A model generated the notes under the pieces. It was not told where the DNA came from, searched no databases, and saw only the letters and a program-made list of their open reading frames with translations. Source: Methylovorus menthalis (GTDB lineage: Bacteria > Pseudomonadota > Gammaproteobacteria > Burkholderiales > Methylophilaceae). Taken from it: a stretch of 64,000 nucleotides of DNA. The stretch lies in assembly GCF_020523625.1 (NCBI RefSeq), contig NZ_JAJAQH010000006.1:1178001-1242000 (forward strand). Direction: 5' to 3'. Shown one piece after another: positions 32,123 to 40,611 of this stretch (positions are counted from its first letter, which is position 1; each line of letters opens with the position of its first letter). A program made the position numbers and the translations under genes.

Positions 32123-32426
32123 ATCACAAGTTCATTAATTTTTCATGGTGGCGCAGGGTTTAAACAGGGGGTTGGAATTTAGCATGCACAATCGCAGTCT
32201 CATGCTTGCATCATTTCAGATTGGCTGAAAAATGATCTATGCAGGATATATATAGCCAGAAGCAATGGATTGTGCCTACACTAGTCAATTAACCCCACAA
32301 AAATCGGGGTAATTACACATGCTGATCCTAACCGCATGAGCTGTACAGTGATTTATAAGTCGTTATAAAAATATGTTTCATGTTGTTGTTTTTTAGTATT
32401 TTTCAATAACTCTTGGAGGAGTTGCT
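32123..32426. other. Divergent intergenic region between fds and the aldehyde dehydrogenase
   Basis: No gene is seen in this AT-rich stretch. It must hold the aldehyde dehydrogenase promoter. An imperfect inverted repeat at 32287-32314 (AATTAACCCC ... GGGGTAATT around a 9-base spacer) is a possible operator. TTGGAGGAG lies just before the ATG at 32427 as a strong ribosome-binding site. I could not fix a -35/-10 pair. Confidence 0.5.
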
Positions 32427-33947
32427 ATGAGTCTGGAAAGCTTGAAGGGCCTGGGTGTTGAGATTCCATATCAGGCCAAATATGACAATTACATTGGCGG
32501 CAAGTGGGTAGCTCCAGTGGATGGCGAGTATTTCGATAACATCAGCCCGGTCACTGGCAAAGTGTTCTGCAAGATCGCCCGCTCCACCGATAAGGATGTC
32601 AACCTGGCACTGGATGCTGCACATGCAGCCAAGGACGCTTGGGGCAAGACCTCCACAACAGCTCGCTCCAATATCCTGCTGAAAATCGCCGACGCGATGG
32701 AAGCCAACCTGGAAAAAATTGCGATTGCCGAAACCATCGATAACGGCAAGCCCATCCGCGAAACCATGGCGGCAGATATTCCTCTCGCCATTGATCACTT
32801 CCGTTACTTTGCCGGTGCTGTGCGCGCTCAGGAAGGTGGCATCAGCGAAATCGACCACGACACCGTGGCCTATCATTTCCATGAACCACTAGGTGTTGTC
32901 GGCCAGATCATTCCCTGGAACTTCCCTATCTTGATGGCCGCATGGAAACTGGCACCAGCTCTGGCTGCAGGCAACTGTATTGTCATGAAGCCTGCCGAAC
33001 AAACCCCGGCTTCCATTCTAATCGTCATGGAGATCATCGGTCACCTGCTGCCGCCTGGTGTATTGAATGTGGTCAACGGCTTTGGCGTAGAAGCAGGCAA
33101 GGCACTGGCTACCAGCCCACGCATCGCCAAGATTGCGTTTACCGGTTCCACCTCCGTGGGTCGCCTGATCATGCAATATGCATCGCAAAACCTGATTCCA
33201 GTGACGCTGGAACTGGGTGGCAAATCCCCCAACGTCTTCTTTGAAGACATCATGGATGCCGACGACGCCTACTTCGACAAGTGTCTGGAAGGCTTTGCCC
33301 TGTTTGCACTGAACCAGGGCGAAGTCTGTACCTGTCCTTCGCGTGCATTGATTCAGGAATCGATCTACGAAAAATTCATGGAACGCGCATTGAAGCGTGT
33401 CAAGGCAATCAAGCAGGGCAATCCGCTGGATGCTTCGACCATGATCGGCGCGCAAGCATCGAGCGAACAGGTCGAGATCATCATGTCTTATATCAAGCTG
33501 GGCCGCGAAGAAGGTGCGGAAGTGCTGACCGGCGGCAATGTGACCAAGCTGACTGGCGAATTGAGCGAAGGCTATTACATCGAGCCTACCGTGTTCAAGG
33601 GCCACAACAAGATGCGCATTTTCCAGGAAGAAATTTTCGGCCCAGTATTGTCGGTCACCACCTTCAAGGATGAAGCCGAAGCGCTGGCCATTGCCAATGA
33701 CACCATGTACGGCCTGGGCGCCGGTGTATGGACACGTGATGGCAGCCGCGCATTCCGCATGGGCCGTGGCATTCAGGCTGGTCGCGTCTGGACCAACTGC
33801 TACCACCTCTACCCTGCGCATGCCGCCTTTGGTGGTTACAAACAGTCGGGCATCGGTCGTGAAAACCACAAGATGATGCTGGACCACTACCAGCAAACCA
33901 AGAACCTCTTGGTCAGCTACAGCCCGAACGCCTTGGGCTTTTTCTAA
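32427..33947 (+). CDS. NAD-dependent aldehyde dehydrogenase (AldB/ExaC type)
   Basis: The 506-residue protein has all aldehyde dehydrogenase landmarks: Asn165 in IIPWNFP, Glu262 in LELGGKSPN, and catalytic Cys301 in [12 protein letters not shown]. The [13 protein letters not shown] region and the length match the AldB/ExaC acetaldehyde dehydrogenase group. It probably oxidises acetaldehyde or other short aldehydes, which may arise when methanol dehydrogenase acts on higher alcohols. A strong terminator follows, and the DUF779 gene often linked to this family comes next. Confidence 0.92.
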   Translation: MSLESLKGLGVEIPYQAKYDNYIGGKWVAPVDGEYFDNISPVTGKVFCKIARSTDKDVNLALDAAHAAKDAWGKTSTTARSNILLKIADAMEANLEKIAIAETIDNGKPIRETMAADIPLAIDHFRYFAGAVRAQEGGISEIDHDTVAYHFHEPLGVVGQIIPWNFPILMAAWKLAPALAAGNCIVMKPAEQTPASILIVMEIIGHLLPPGVLNVVNGFGVEAGKALATSPRIAKIAFTGSTSVGRLIMQYASQNLIPVTLELGGKSPNVFFEDIMDADDAYFDKCLEGFALFALNQGEVCTCPSRALIQESIYEKFMERALKRVKAIKQGNPLDASTMIGAQASSEQVEIIMSYIKLGREEGAEVLTGGNVTKLTGELSEGYYIEPTVFKGHNKMRIFQEEIFGPVLSVTTFKDEAEALAIANDTMYGLGAGVWTRDGSRAFRMGRGIQAGRVWTNCYHLYPAHAAFGGYKQSGIGRENHKMMLDHYQQTKNLLVSYSPNALGFF

Positions 33948-33975
33948 ACCCCTGCTGTTTTAAGGGGTCATAACA

Positions 33976-34020
33976 GCGAGAGCGACGGAGCCATTCCCCG
34001 TCCTCTCGCTTTTTCATTTT
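33976..34020 (+). terminator. Rho-independent terminator after the aldehyde dehydrogenase
   Basis: GCGAGAG (33976-33982) pairs with CTCTCGC (34003-34009) and GACGG (33984-33988) with CCGTC (33998-34002), leaving one bulged C. A TTTTT-C-ATTTTT run follows. Confidence 0.9.
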
Positions 34021-34062
34021 TGATTTATGCTACGCTCAGTGGCGCTTGAACAGGAGTTACCT

Positions 34063-34437
34063 ATGACAGCAGCACGCATTGTGGCCACCCCCGCAGCAGA
34101 AGCGCTCATTGATGAGCTTAAGGCCAGGCATGGCAATCTCATGTTCCACCAGTCCGGTGGTTGCTGCGAAGGCAGCGCCCCCATGTGCCTCCAGGAAGGG
34201 GAATTCATGATAGGTGGCTCGGATGTGAAATTGGGCGATGTGCATGGCGTGCCTTTTTATATGGCGAAATTCCAGTTTCAGTACTGGGAGCACACGCATA
34301 TGACACTGGATGTAATCCCCGGACATGGCGGCATGTTTTCGCTGGAGCAGGCGACCGGCAAGCATTTCATTATACGATCCCGGCTGTTTACTGACGAAGA
34401 ATGGCACCAGCTCGCGCCGATTGAAACGTGTAGTTAG
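34063..34437 (+). CDS. DUF779 protein
   Basis: With ATG 34063 and CAGGAG before it, the product is 124 residues. It contains the DUF779 core HQSGGCCEGSAPMC with several cysteines and a His near the C terminus (ITFKHFIIRS-like segment HFIIRSRLF). This family occurs beside AldB/ExaC-type aldehyde dehydrogenases in many proteobacteria and actinobacteria, and its function is unknown. The Cys-rich loop could bind metal or react with aldehydes, but that is speculation. Confidence 0.88.
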   Translation: MTAARIVATPAAEALIDELKARHGNLMFHQSGGCCEGSAPMCLQEGEFMIGGSDVKLGDVHGVPFYMAKFQFQYWEHTHMTLDVIPGHGGMFSLEQATGKHFIIRSRLFTDEEWHQLAPIETCS

Positions 34438-34603
34438 TCACAGCAGGAATTAACCGTTACCCTACTCATAAAATAGCGCTTTCAAAAACTTTGGCACAAA
34501 AGCAAACTGCTTATTTCGACTAACCACACTTGCATGCGGTCTTATTTAAAGACGGCCCAGCTACCTTTAATCCTGTTTAAAGCAGCCAAGCCTATGGAAA
34601 CCC

Positions 34604-37213
34604 ATGAAACTCTTTAACCGAAAATTACGCTATGCAGCCATTCGCATCCCGCTGATCTATTGCGTATTTGCGGTCCTTTGGATTATGGCCTCCGACCAAG
34701 TGCTGGCATTACTCCTTCCCGAAGCCACCAGAATCACGCATTTCCAGACCATCAAAGGCTTGCTGTTCATCCTCCTAACGGCGGGCCTCCTGTATCTTCT
34801 GATCAGCCGCCAGCAATTGCTGGCATCGCGCTATAACAGCCTGACTGTACATGCCAACGACAGCATTTTGCTGTTCGATCACACTGGCAAACTGGTAGAC
34901 GCCAATGCCCGGGCATTGCGCATGTACGGATATACGCGCACGGAAATGCAGCAAATACATGCCCGCCAGTTGTTACCAGATGAAGCGAGTGATTGGCGCA
35001 GCTGCTTGCTGGCGGAATCTCAACACGATGGCATTATTTTCGAGACAGAGCACAAGCGTGCAGATGGCATTGCATTCCCGGTGGAAGTCAGCGCCTGCCT
35101 GCTGAGAATTGGCGGTCATGATTACATTCAGGCCATTGTCCGCGATATTACCGAGCGCTTGCGCGTACTCGAAAAGCTACGCGATAGCGAACAATTGCTG
35201 ACGGATATGTCCGCTATCGCGCATATTGGTGGCTGGGAATTTGACGTTGAAACGGGCATTGGAAGCTGGACACGGGAAGTCGCCCATATTCACGGCGTGG
35301 AATTCAAGGACAACATTTCTGTCGAGTTCGGGCTAGGCTTTTATGAGTATGAATCTCACAAGAAAATTGACGCCGCCGTCAAAAATGCCATTGAACATGG
35401 AACACCTTACGATCTGGAACTAGAGCTGGTCACAGCGCGCGGTATTCGCAAATGGGTGCGCACCGTATGTACGCCAAAAATCACCGATGGCCGCGTAGTC
35501 AAGCTGCAAGGTTCTTTTCAGGATATTAGCGACCGCAAAGTGGCTGAGGACAAGATGCGTCTCGCCACCCTGGTGTTTGAAAACAGCAGTGAAGCCATCA
35601 TGGTAGTAGATGGCGATAGTCAGATTTTGTCGGTGAACCCGGCATTTACTGAAATGACAGGCTATACCGCGCAGGAAGTGGTCGGGAAAACCCCGAAAAT
35701 CCTCGCTTCCGGAAAGCAGGATCGAAAGTTTTATGAAGAGATGTGGCATCTGCTGGATAGCAATGGCAAATGGCAAGGCGAGGTGTGGAACCGCCGCAAG
35801 AATGGGGAGAGCTATGCCGAGTGGCTGACAATAGATACCATTTACAATGAAAATGGCGAAGTCATCCGCCGTGTAGCCCTATTCTCGGACATCACAAAGA
35901 ACAAGCAGAATCAGGAAGTTATCTGGCGACAGGCCAACTTTGATCAGTTAACGGGCCTGCCTAATCGGCGCATGTTGCACGACAGGCTCAATCAGGAAAT
36001 CCTCAAGGCGGATCGTAACAAGCAAAGGCTGGCGGTGCTGTTCCTGGATCTAGACCGATTCAAGGAAGTGAACGATACCTATGGCCACCTGATGGGCGAC
36101 CAACTGTTGCAAGACTCCGCACTACGATTGCTACACTCGGTACGTGAGTGCGACACAGTGGCGCGATTGGGCGGTGATGAATTTGTAGTGATTTTGTCCG
36201 GGCTTGACGATAAAGATGTCGTGCAGGACATCGCTCAATCCATCCTGAAAAAGTTTGAGGCGCCCTTCCAGTTGGACAACGACCTCACGCATGTCTCGGT
36301 CAGCATAGGCATCACGATTTATCCGGAAGATGGCAACATCGGCGAGGTGTTATTCAAAAATGCGGATCAAGCCATGTACGTGGCAAAAAGTAATGGACGC
36401 AATCGCTATTCGTATTTCACCGCCTCCATGCAGGCACATGCCCAAAACCGCATGCGCCTTAGCAACGACTTGCATCTGGCGCTCCCTGGGCAGCAATTTG
36501 AGCTGTATTACCAGCCGATCATTGACCTCGCGTCTGGGCAAGTGCTTAAGGCCGAAGCCTTGCTACGCTGGCAACATCCCACACGCGGCATGATTCCCCC
36601 GGATCAATTCATTCCTCTGGCAGAAGAAACCGGGCTGATTGTGGATATAGGCAATTGGGTATTTTACGAGGCGGCACGCCAGGCAAAACGCTTGCAATCG
36701 CTACATCATGCTGGTTTTCAGATCAGCATCAACAAATCCCCTGTGCAGTTTCATAACGAAACCAATGGGCATCAAGCCTGGATAGAATTTCTGCTGATGA
36801 ACGGTCTCCCCCGGCAAAGTATCGTGGTAGAAATTACCGAGGGGCTGCTGATGCATACCGACGAAAGTATTTCTGCCCAGCTGCTGGGGTTCCGCGATGC
36901 AGGGGTGCAGGTGGCACTGGATGATTTTGGCACGGGCTATTCATCCTTGTCATATCTCAAGAAATTTGACATTGATTACCTCAAGATAGACCGGATTTTT
37001 GTGCGCAATCTCAGCCGCAACTCCAGCGACATGGCTTTGTGCGAGGCGATCATCATCATGGCGCACAAGCTGGATATCAAAGTGGTGGCGGAAGGCATTG
37101 AAACGGAAGAGCAACGCGAGCTATTGCAGCAGATAGGCTGTGATTTCGGGCAAGGTTATCTCTTCTCCCCGCCGCTGCCGGCTCCAGCATTTGAGGCTTA
37201 TCTCAAACATTGA
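34604..37213 (+). CDS. Membrane PAS-GGDEF-EAL c-di-GMP protein (three PAS domains)
   Basis: The 869-residue protein has two N-terminal membrane helices (about 15-32 and 47-67), three PAS domains (about 80-195, 200-310 and 320-440), a GGDEF domain (about 445-605) and an EAL domain (about 620-865). GGDEF is intact (RLGGDEFVV) with an RxxD inhibitory site (RECD) five residues before it. The EAL domain keeps its catalytic set: EALLRW, NKS, EITEG, DDFGTGYSS and LKIDR. It could both make and break c-di-GMP, with PAS domains sensing redox or small ligands. Confidence 0.93.
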   Translation: MKLFNRKLRYAAIRIPLIYCVFAVLWIMASDQVLALLLPEATRITHFQTIKGLLFILLTAGLLYLLISRQQLLASRYNSLTVHANDSILLFDHTGKLVDANARALRMYGYTRTEMQQIHARQLLPDEASDWRSCLLAESQHDGIIFETEHKRADGIAFPVEVSACLLRIGGHDYIQAIVRDITERLRVLEKLRDSEQLLTDMSAIAHIGGWEFDVETGIGSWTREVAHIHGVEFKDNISVEFGLGFYEYESHKKIDAAVKNAIEHGTPYDLELELVTARGIRKWVRTVCTPKITDGRVVKLQGSFQDISDRKVAEDKMRLATLVFENSSEAIMVVDGDSQILSVNPAFTEMTGYTAQEVVGKTPKILASGKQDRKFYEEMWHLLDSNGKWQGEVWNRRKNGESYAEWLTIDTIYNENGEVIRRVALFSDITKNKQNQEVIWRQANFDQLTGLPNRRMLHDRLNQEILKADRNKQRLAVLFLDLDRFKEVNDTYGHLMGDQLLQDSALRLLHSVRECDTVARLGGDEFVVILSGLDDKDVVQDIAQSILKKFEAPFQLDNDLTHVSVSIGITIYPEDGNIGEVLFKNADQAMYVAKSNGRNRYSYFTASMQAHAQNRMRLSNDLHLALPGQQFELYYQPIIDLASGQVLKAEALLRWQHPTRGMIPPDQFIPLAEETGLIVDIGNWVFYEAARQAKRLQSLHHAGFQISINKSPVQFHNETNGHQAWIEFLLMNGLPRQSIVVEITEGLLMHTDESISAQLLGFRDAGVQVALDDFGTGYSSLSYLKKFDIDYLKIDRIFVRNLSRNSSDMALCEAIIIMAHKLDIKVVAEGIETEEQRELLQQIGCDFGQGYLFSPPLPAPAFEAYLKH

Positions 37214-37322
37214 AGCGCTAACCCACACCAGTACACTGACTATGATGGCAGTGATACCAGGTAGCGACCACGTTGCGTAAGATTGCATATACAGATCACT
37301 GCATTCATCACAAACGATGGGC

Positions 37323-37510
37323 AAAAAAATACCCGCCATCGGGGATAACAGCGGGTATAACAGGCTCACTCATCAGAGAGAGTCACAACATTAAGAGTCA
37401 GGAAATGTTGTGAGTTCATAATAGAGGCCTTCTGGTTTTCGATCTGTCGGCATTTGTCTGATATGCATGTCAGACATCCGGTTCACCCGCATGGCGAGCG
37501 CGGAGGCTCT
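37323..37510 (-). ncRNA. Candidate structured small RNA 1 (copy upstream of cfa)
   Basis: Read on the minus strand, three structures occur in order. First is a long hairpin domain: outer stem AGAGCCT/AGG-CTCT at 37510-37504 and 37430-37423, inner stem TGTCTGA/TCAGACA at 37455-37476. Second is a perfect 10-bp hairpin (37383-37392 with 37404-37413) with a CU-rich loop. Third is a rho-independent terminator (37330-37336 with 37351-37357) ending in seven T. The neighbouring protein genes are on the plus strand, so it needs its own promoter; TTGAAA and TAAGGA spaced 16 bases apart lie just upstream. It closely resembles the element at 38966-39158. Confidence 0.6.
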
Positions 37511-37751
37511 TGAATTCCTTATCCGCTCGGCATACCCTTTCAAAAAACACAGAACGAACCCCTTCATCAGGCATTAGCTGCCTTCAGGTCTTGCTGGCAT
37601 TGGTATTGCCAGGAACTGAGTGGGCCCATGGAGTTCTGATTTCTGTATCGTCCCCATCCTCTTCGCTGTGACTCAGGGGAAAAACGCGTTCATCCGGTTC
37701 TTGTCGATGCTTAACAGTGGTGCCCACACGCCACTTTAGTCATGGGAGTGA
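37511..37751 (+). other. cfa leader/promoter region with several hairpins
   Basis: No gene is seen here. On the plus strand three adjacent short inverted repeats occur: AGGCA/TGCCT (37569-37583), CTGGCA/TGCCAG (37594-37612) and GAACT/AGTTC around the palindrome TGGGCCCA (37613-37636). They suggest a structured cfa leader. The region also must contain any promoter of the minus-strand RNA candidate at 37323-37510. GGGAG at 37745 is the cfa ribosome-binding site. Confidence 0.4.
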
Positions 37752-38930
37752 ATGGTTGTGCACAAGCTAACAGAAACAACGCCGTTTTTTCGTCAGCCAT
37801 CGCGACCACAACCCGAGCCGCCGCGGGTAATCAGTGATCTCCTGGCTGATGTCGGGCTTACCATCAATGGCACCCAGCCTTGGGATATCCAGATTTACGA
37901 TGAAAAAGTCTACCAAATGATCCTATATAAAGGCTCGCTGGGGTTTGGCGTGGCGTACATGGAAGGCTTGTGGGAAGCCGAACAGCTTGATGAAACCTTT
38001 CACCGCTTGCTGAGCGCTGATCTGGATCGCAAGTTAAAAGGCTGGGCTCGTTTCCGCTTGTTGGCTGAAGCCGTGCGGCATCGCCTCTTCAATTTGCAGT
38101 CACAAGAGCGCGCATTTACCGTGGCCCACAAGCACTACGATATTGGCAACGATGTCTTCGAGGCTATGCTCGACTCTTCCATGAGTTACTCCTGCGCCTA
38201 CTGGGAGCATGCCGACAATCTGGAACAAGCCCAGCAGCACAAGCTCGACATGATCTGCCGCAAACTGGCTCTCAAGCCCGGTGAACACCTGCTGGAAATC
38301 GGTTGCGGCTGGGGCGGTCTGGCTCGCTACGCGGCTGAGCATTACGGCGTCAATGTCACGGGGATCACCGTTTCCAGGGAGCAGCAAAAGCTGGCCCAAC
38401 AGCGTTGTGCGCACCTGCCAGTCGACATTGTGCTGATGGACTATCGGGATTTGCGTGGCCAATACGACAAAATTGTTTCCGTCGGCATGTTTGAGCATGT
38501 GGGGCCAAAAAATTATCCTGTTTACTTCCAACAGGCGCACGATCTACTCAAGAAGGATGGCCTTTTTTTGCTGCATACCATAGGCAATTACGTCACAGCC
38601 CCCAACACCGATGCATGGATAGACAATTACATCTTCCCCAATGGCAAGATTCCGTCAGCGACCGAAATTACACAAGCCATTGAAGACAAATTCATTCTGG
38701 AAGACTGGCACAACTTTGGCCAGGATTACGACCGCACGCTGATGAGCTGGTGGCAGAATTTCAACGAGGCATGGCCAACGCTTTCAGCGCAATATGGCGA
38801 ACGGTTTTATCGCATGTGGCGCTATTACCTGATGTGTTGCGCAGGATACTTTCGCTCCCGGCAGGGCCAGCTATGGCAGCTGGTATTGAGCAAACGTGAA
38901 AAGAGGCAGGTTTATCGCTCTGTCCGCTGA
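37752..38930 (+). CDS. cfa: Cyclopropane-fatty-acyl-phospholipid synthase
   Basis: The 392-residue protein has the N-terminal lipid-binding region and the SAM-dependent methyltransferase domain with LLEIGCGWGGLARYAAE (about 178-194). The CFA-specific stretches HKHYDIGNDVFEAMLD and SVGMFEHVGPKNY are present. It adds a methylene group from SAM to cis double bonds of membrane phospholipids, usually in stationary phase or under acid or solvent stress. It is between the two structured RNA candidates and near a FadL-type porin. Confidence 0.97.
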   Translation: MVVHKLTETTPFFRQPSRPQPEPPRVISDLLADVGLTINGTQPWDIQIYDEKVYQMILYKGSLGFGVAYMEGLWEAEQLDETFHRLLSADLDRKLKGWARFRLLAEAVRHRLFNLQSQERAFTVAHKHYDIGNDVFEAMLDSSMSYSCAYWEHADNLEQAQQHKLDMICRKLALKPGEHLLEIGCGWGGLARYAAEHYGVNVTGITVSREQQKLAQQRCAHLPVDIVLMDYRDLRGQYDKIVSVGMFEHVGPKNYPVYFQQAHDLLKKDGLFLLHTIGNYVTAPNTDAWIDNYIFPNGKIPSATEITQAIEDKFILEDWHNFGQDYDRTLMSWWQNFNEAWPTLSAQYGERFYRMWRYYLMCCAGYFRSRQGQLWQLVLSKREKRQVYRSVR

Positions 38931-38965
38931 CCCATTCTTTGAAAAAACCATTAGAATCAGTAGAC

Positions 38966-39158
38966 AAAAAAATACCCGCCGTTGGGGAAACGACGGGTAT
39001 ATAACGAAGGGTTGTGCAATACTTCTATTAGGGAATGAAAATATTGCAGAACCAATGGTATAGATTTCTTATTCATGCTCTCAGACGAGTTTGTCTGTCG
39101 ACTTTGTAGGATTAGTCCTACAAGCTTCGACGGGTAACCAGACGCCGTTTGAGAGCAT
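38966..39158 (-). ncRNA. Candidate structured small RNA 2 (copy downstream of cfa)
   Basis: Read on the minus strand it has the same layout as the element at 37323-37510. The 5' domain has a perfect 9-bp outer stem (39158-39150 with 39083-39075), a TCGA stem and a perfect 8-bp stem-loop TTGTAGGA/TCCTACAA (39104-39123). A second hairpin, TGCAATA/TATTGCA (39015-39048), follows. A terminator with ATACCCG/CGGGTAT (38972-39000) ends in seven T. It sits between the convergent cfa and fadL-like genes, so the terminator may also end the fadL transcript. Confidence 0.6.
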
Positions 39159-39299
39159 TTGTTTTTTTATGGATTATCAATCACTTAATAAGTAATGCTT
39201 ACTGTCCACGTTGGGTTTGATAGCTAATCGCGCAAATGTAACAGTTTGTAAAAGTTTCCCGGATGGCGATTTTCACCAACCTCTCTTGTATTTCCCCCT
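39159..39299. other. Short gap before the fadL-like gene end
   Basis: No gene or clear terminator directly follows the fadL-like stop at 39300. An AT-rich stretch at 39160-39195 could be the promoter of the RNA candidate at 38966-39158; I see no convincing -35/-10 pair. Confidence 0.3.
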
Positions 39300-40571
39300 T
39301 TAAAACCACCTGCTCCATTGCACCGAGATAATATTGACATTGCTATCGTAGCTGCCGGTTATACGCCCATTAAAGCCTGCAGATGCGCTGCTTTGGTTGT
39401 CATCAATATGAGCATCCCGCAAAAACAAATGCGCATAGCCAACATCGAGTCGGTCTCTATCTGATATATCCCAGCCAGCCCCCAGCGTAAGCCAGAGCCT
39501 GTCGTTGCCGGGGATGCGCGTTGTACGGTCACGTTCGCTCATGGCTTCTTCATCATAGGCCACACCGGCACGCAGCTTCCATTGCGGGTTGTAGCGATAA
39601 CTTACGCCCAGCGAATACCGCATGGTGTTTTGCCAATTTTCGGGAGTCAGGCTAAGGACAGTGCCGTTGCTATTGAGGATTCTCAATTCGTTGAACTGGC
39701 TCCAGCGCGTCCAGCTGATATCCCCCAGCAGCTCCCATTGCGCATTCAAATGATGGATAGCACTCAGCGAGAAGGATTCCGGCAAGTCCAGATTGGCGCT
39801 GATCTTGCCGTTATTGGCCGCCAGTGCCTGACCAAACTTTACCGTGCCTTCCAGATGCTGCACAACGCGGGAACGGTAAGCGAGGCCAATGCGGGTATCG
39901 CTGGCAAGTTGATAGATGGCGCCCAGATTAAACCCATAGCCCCAATCATCACCTGAGATATTGGCAGTACTCTCGCTCGTGACGAGATTCACCGCACGCG
40001 TCAGCTCGGCATCCGCATACATCACGGAGACCCCCAGCCCCAGTGACAGGCGATCACTTACCCGAAACGCAATCGCGGGGTTGATGTTGTAGGTTTTTAG
40101 CTCGGATTTCACCGCCTGAAAGCGCCCTATCCAGCCCTTGTCATATTCGGTCTTGAGGCCGAATGGCGCATTCACCGAAATACCCAGTCGTATATCCGGC
40201 GTTACCACATGCGAGTAGTAAAAATTGGGCACCACCGCCCAGTCGCCGATGTTCCCGCCTTCATCTGTGCCAGGCCGACCCAAGGCACTCACCGAGCCCT
40301 CGTTATTGAAATGCCCCGATGGACGAATGGCATGCGCGCCTACGACCAGTTGTGATTGCGGTAAATACACCATGCCAGCCGGGTTGAAATACACCGTGGA
40401 GGCATCCTCAGCGCTGGCGGCAGCGCCTGCATAGGCGTTGCCCATGGCACTGACACTTTGCTCAATGAGGGAAAACCCTGCGCCATGCGCCGTTGAGGGC
40501 AGGATAATGGAGATGGCTAGTACCGAAAGTGCTCTGAACAGCAGACTTGCCACAATATGGTCATTCCGCAT
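39300..40571 (-). CDS. FadL/OmpP1/TodX-family outer-membrane transport protein
   Basis: The 423-residue protein begins with a signal peptide (cleavage after STAHG or AHGA) and then the FadL plug signature AGFSLIEQSVSAMGNAYAGAAA with EDASTVYFNPAGM. The rest is beta-strand rich and ends in Phe (WSRWF), typical for outer-membrane barrels. Members transport long-chain fatty acids or hydrophobic compounds such as toluene. Beside cfa this fits lipid handling, but the substrate is unknown. Confidence 0.92.
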   Translation of the reverse strand: MRNDHIVASLLFRALSVLAISIILPSTAHGAGFSLIEQSVSAMGNAYAGAAASAEDASTVYFNPAGMVYLPQSQLVVGAHAIRPSGHFNNEGSVSALGRPGTDEGGNIGDWAVVPNFYYSHVVTPDIRLGISVNAPFGLKTEYDKGWIGRFQAVKSELKTYNINPAIAFRVSDRLSLGLGVSVMYADAELTRAVNLVTSESTANISGDDWGYGFNLGAIYQLASDTRIGLAYRSRVVQHLEGTVKFGQALAANNGKISANLDLPESFSLSAIHHLNAQWELLGDISWTRWSQFNELRILNSNGTVLSLTPENWQNTMRYSLGVSYRYNPQWKLRAGVAYDEEAMSERDRTTRIPGNDRLWLTLGAGWDISDRDRLDVGYAHLFLRDAHIDDNQSSASAGFNGRITGSYDSNVNIISVQWSRWF

Positions 40572-40611
40572 AATCCCCCCGCTTTTTTATTTTAGTAAGG
40601 TGTCTGTTTTT

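Noticed and set aside
37420-37510. SAM/SAH riboswitch upstream of cfa
   Set aside because: Cfa uses SAM, so I looked for it, but none of the conserved SAH or SAM riboswitch core sequences are present, and the T-run terminator points to a minus-strand transcript.
37323-39158. The two repeats flanking cfa as a transposon or MITE pair
   Set aside because: They are in the same orientation, differ strongly in primary sequence while keeping structure, show no target-site duplication, and end in a terminator rather than in terminal inverted repeats.
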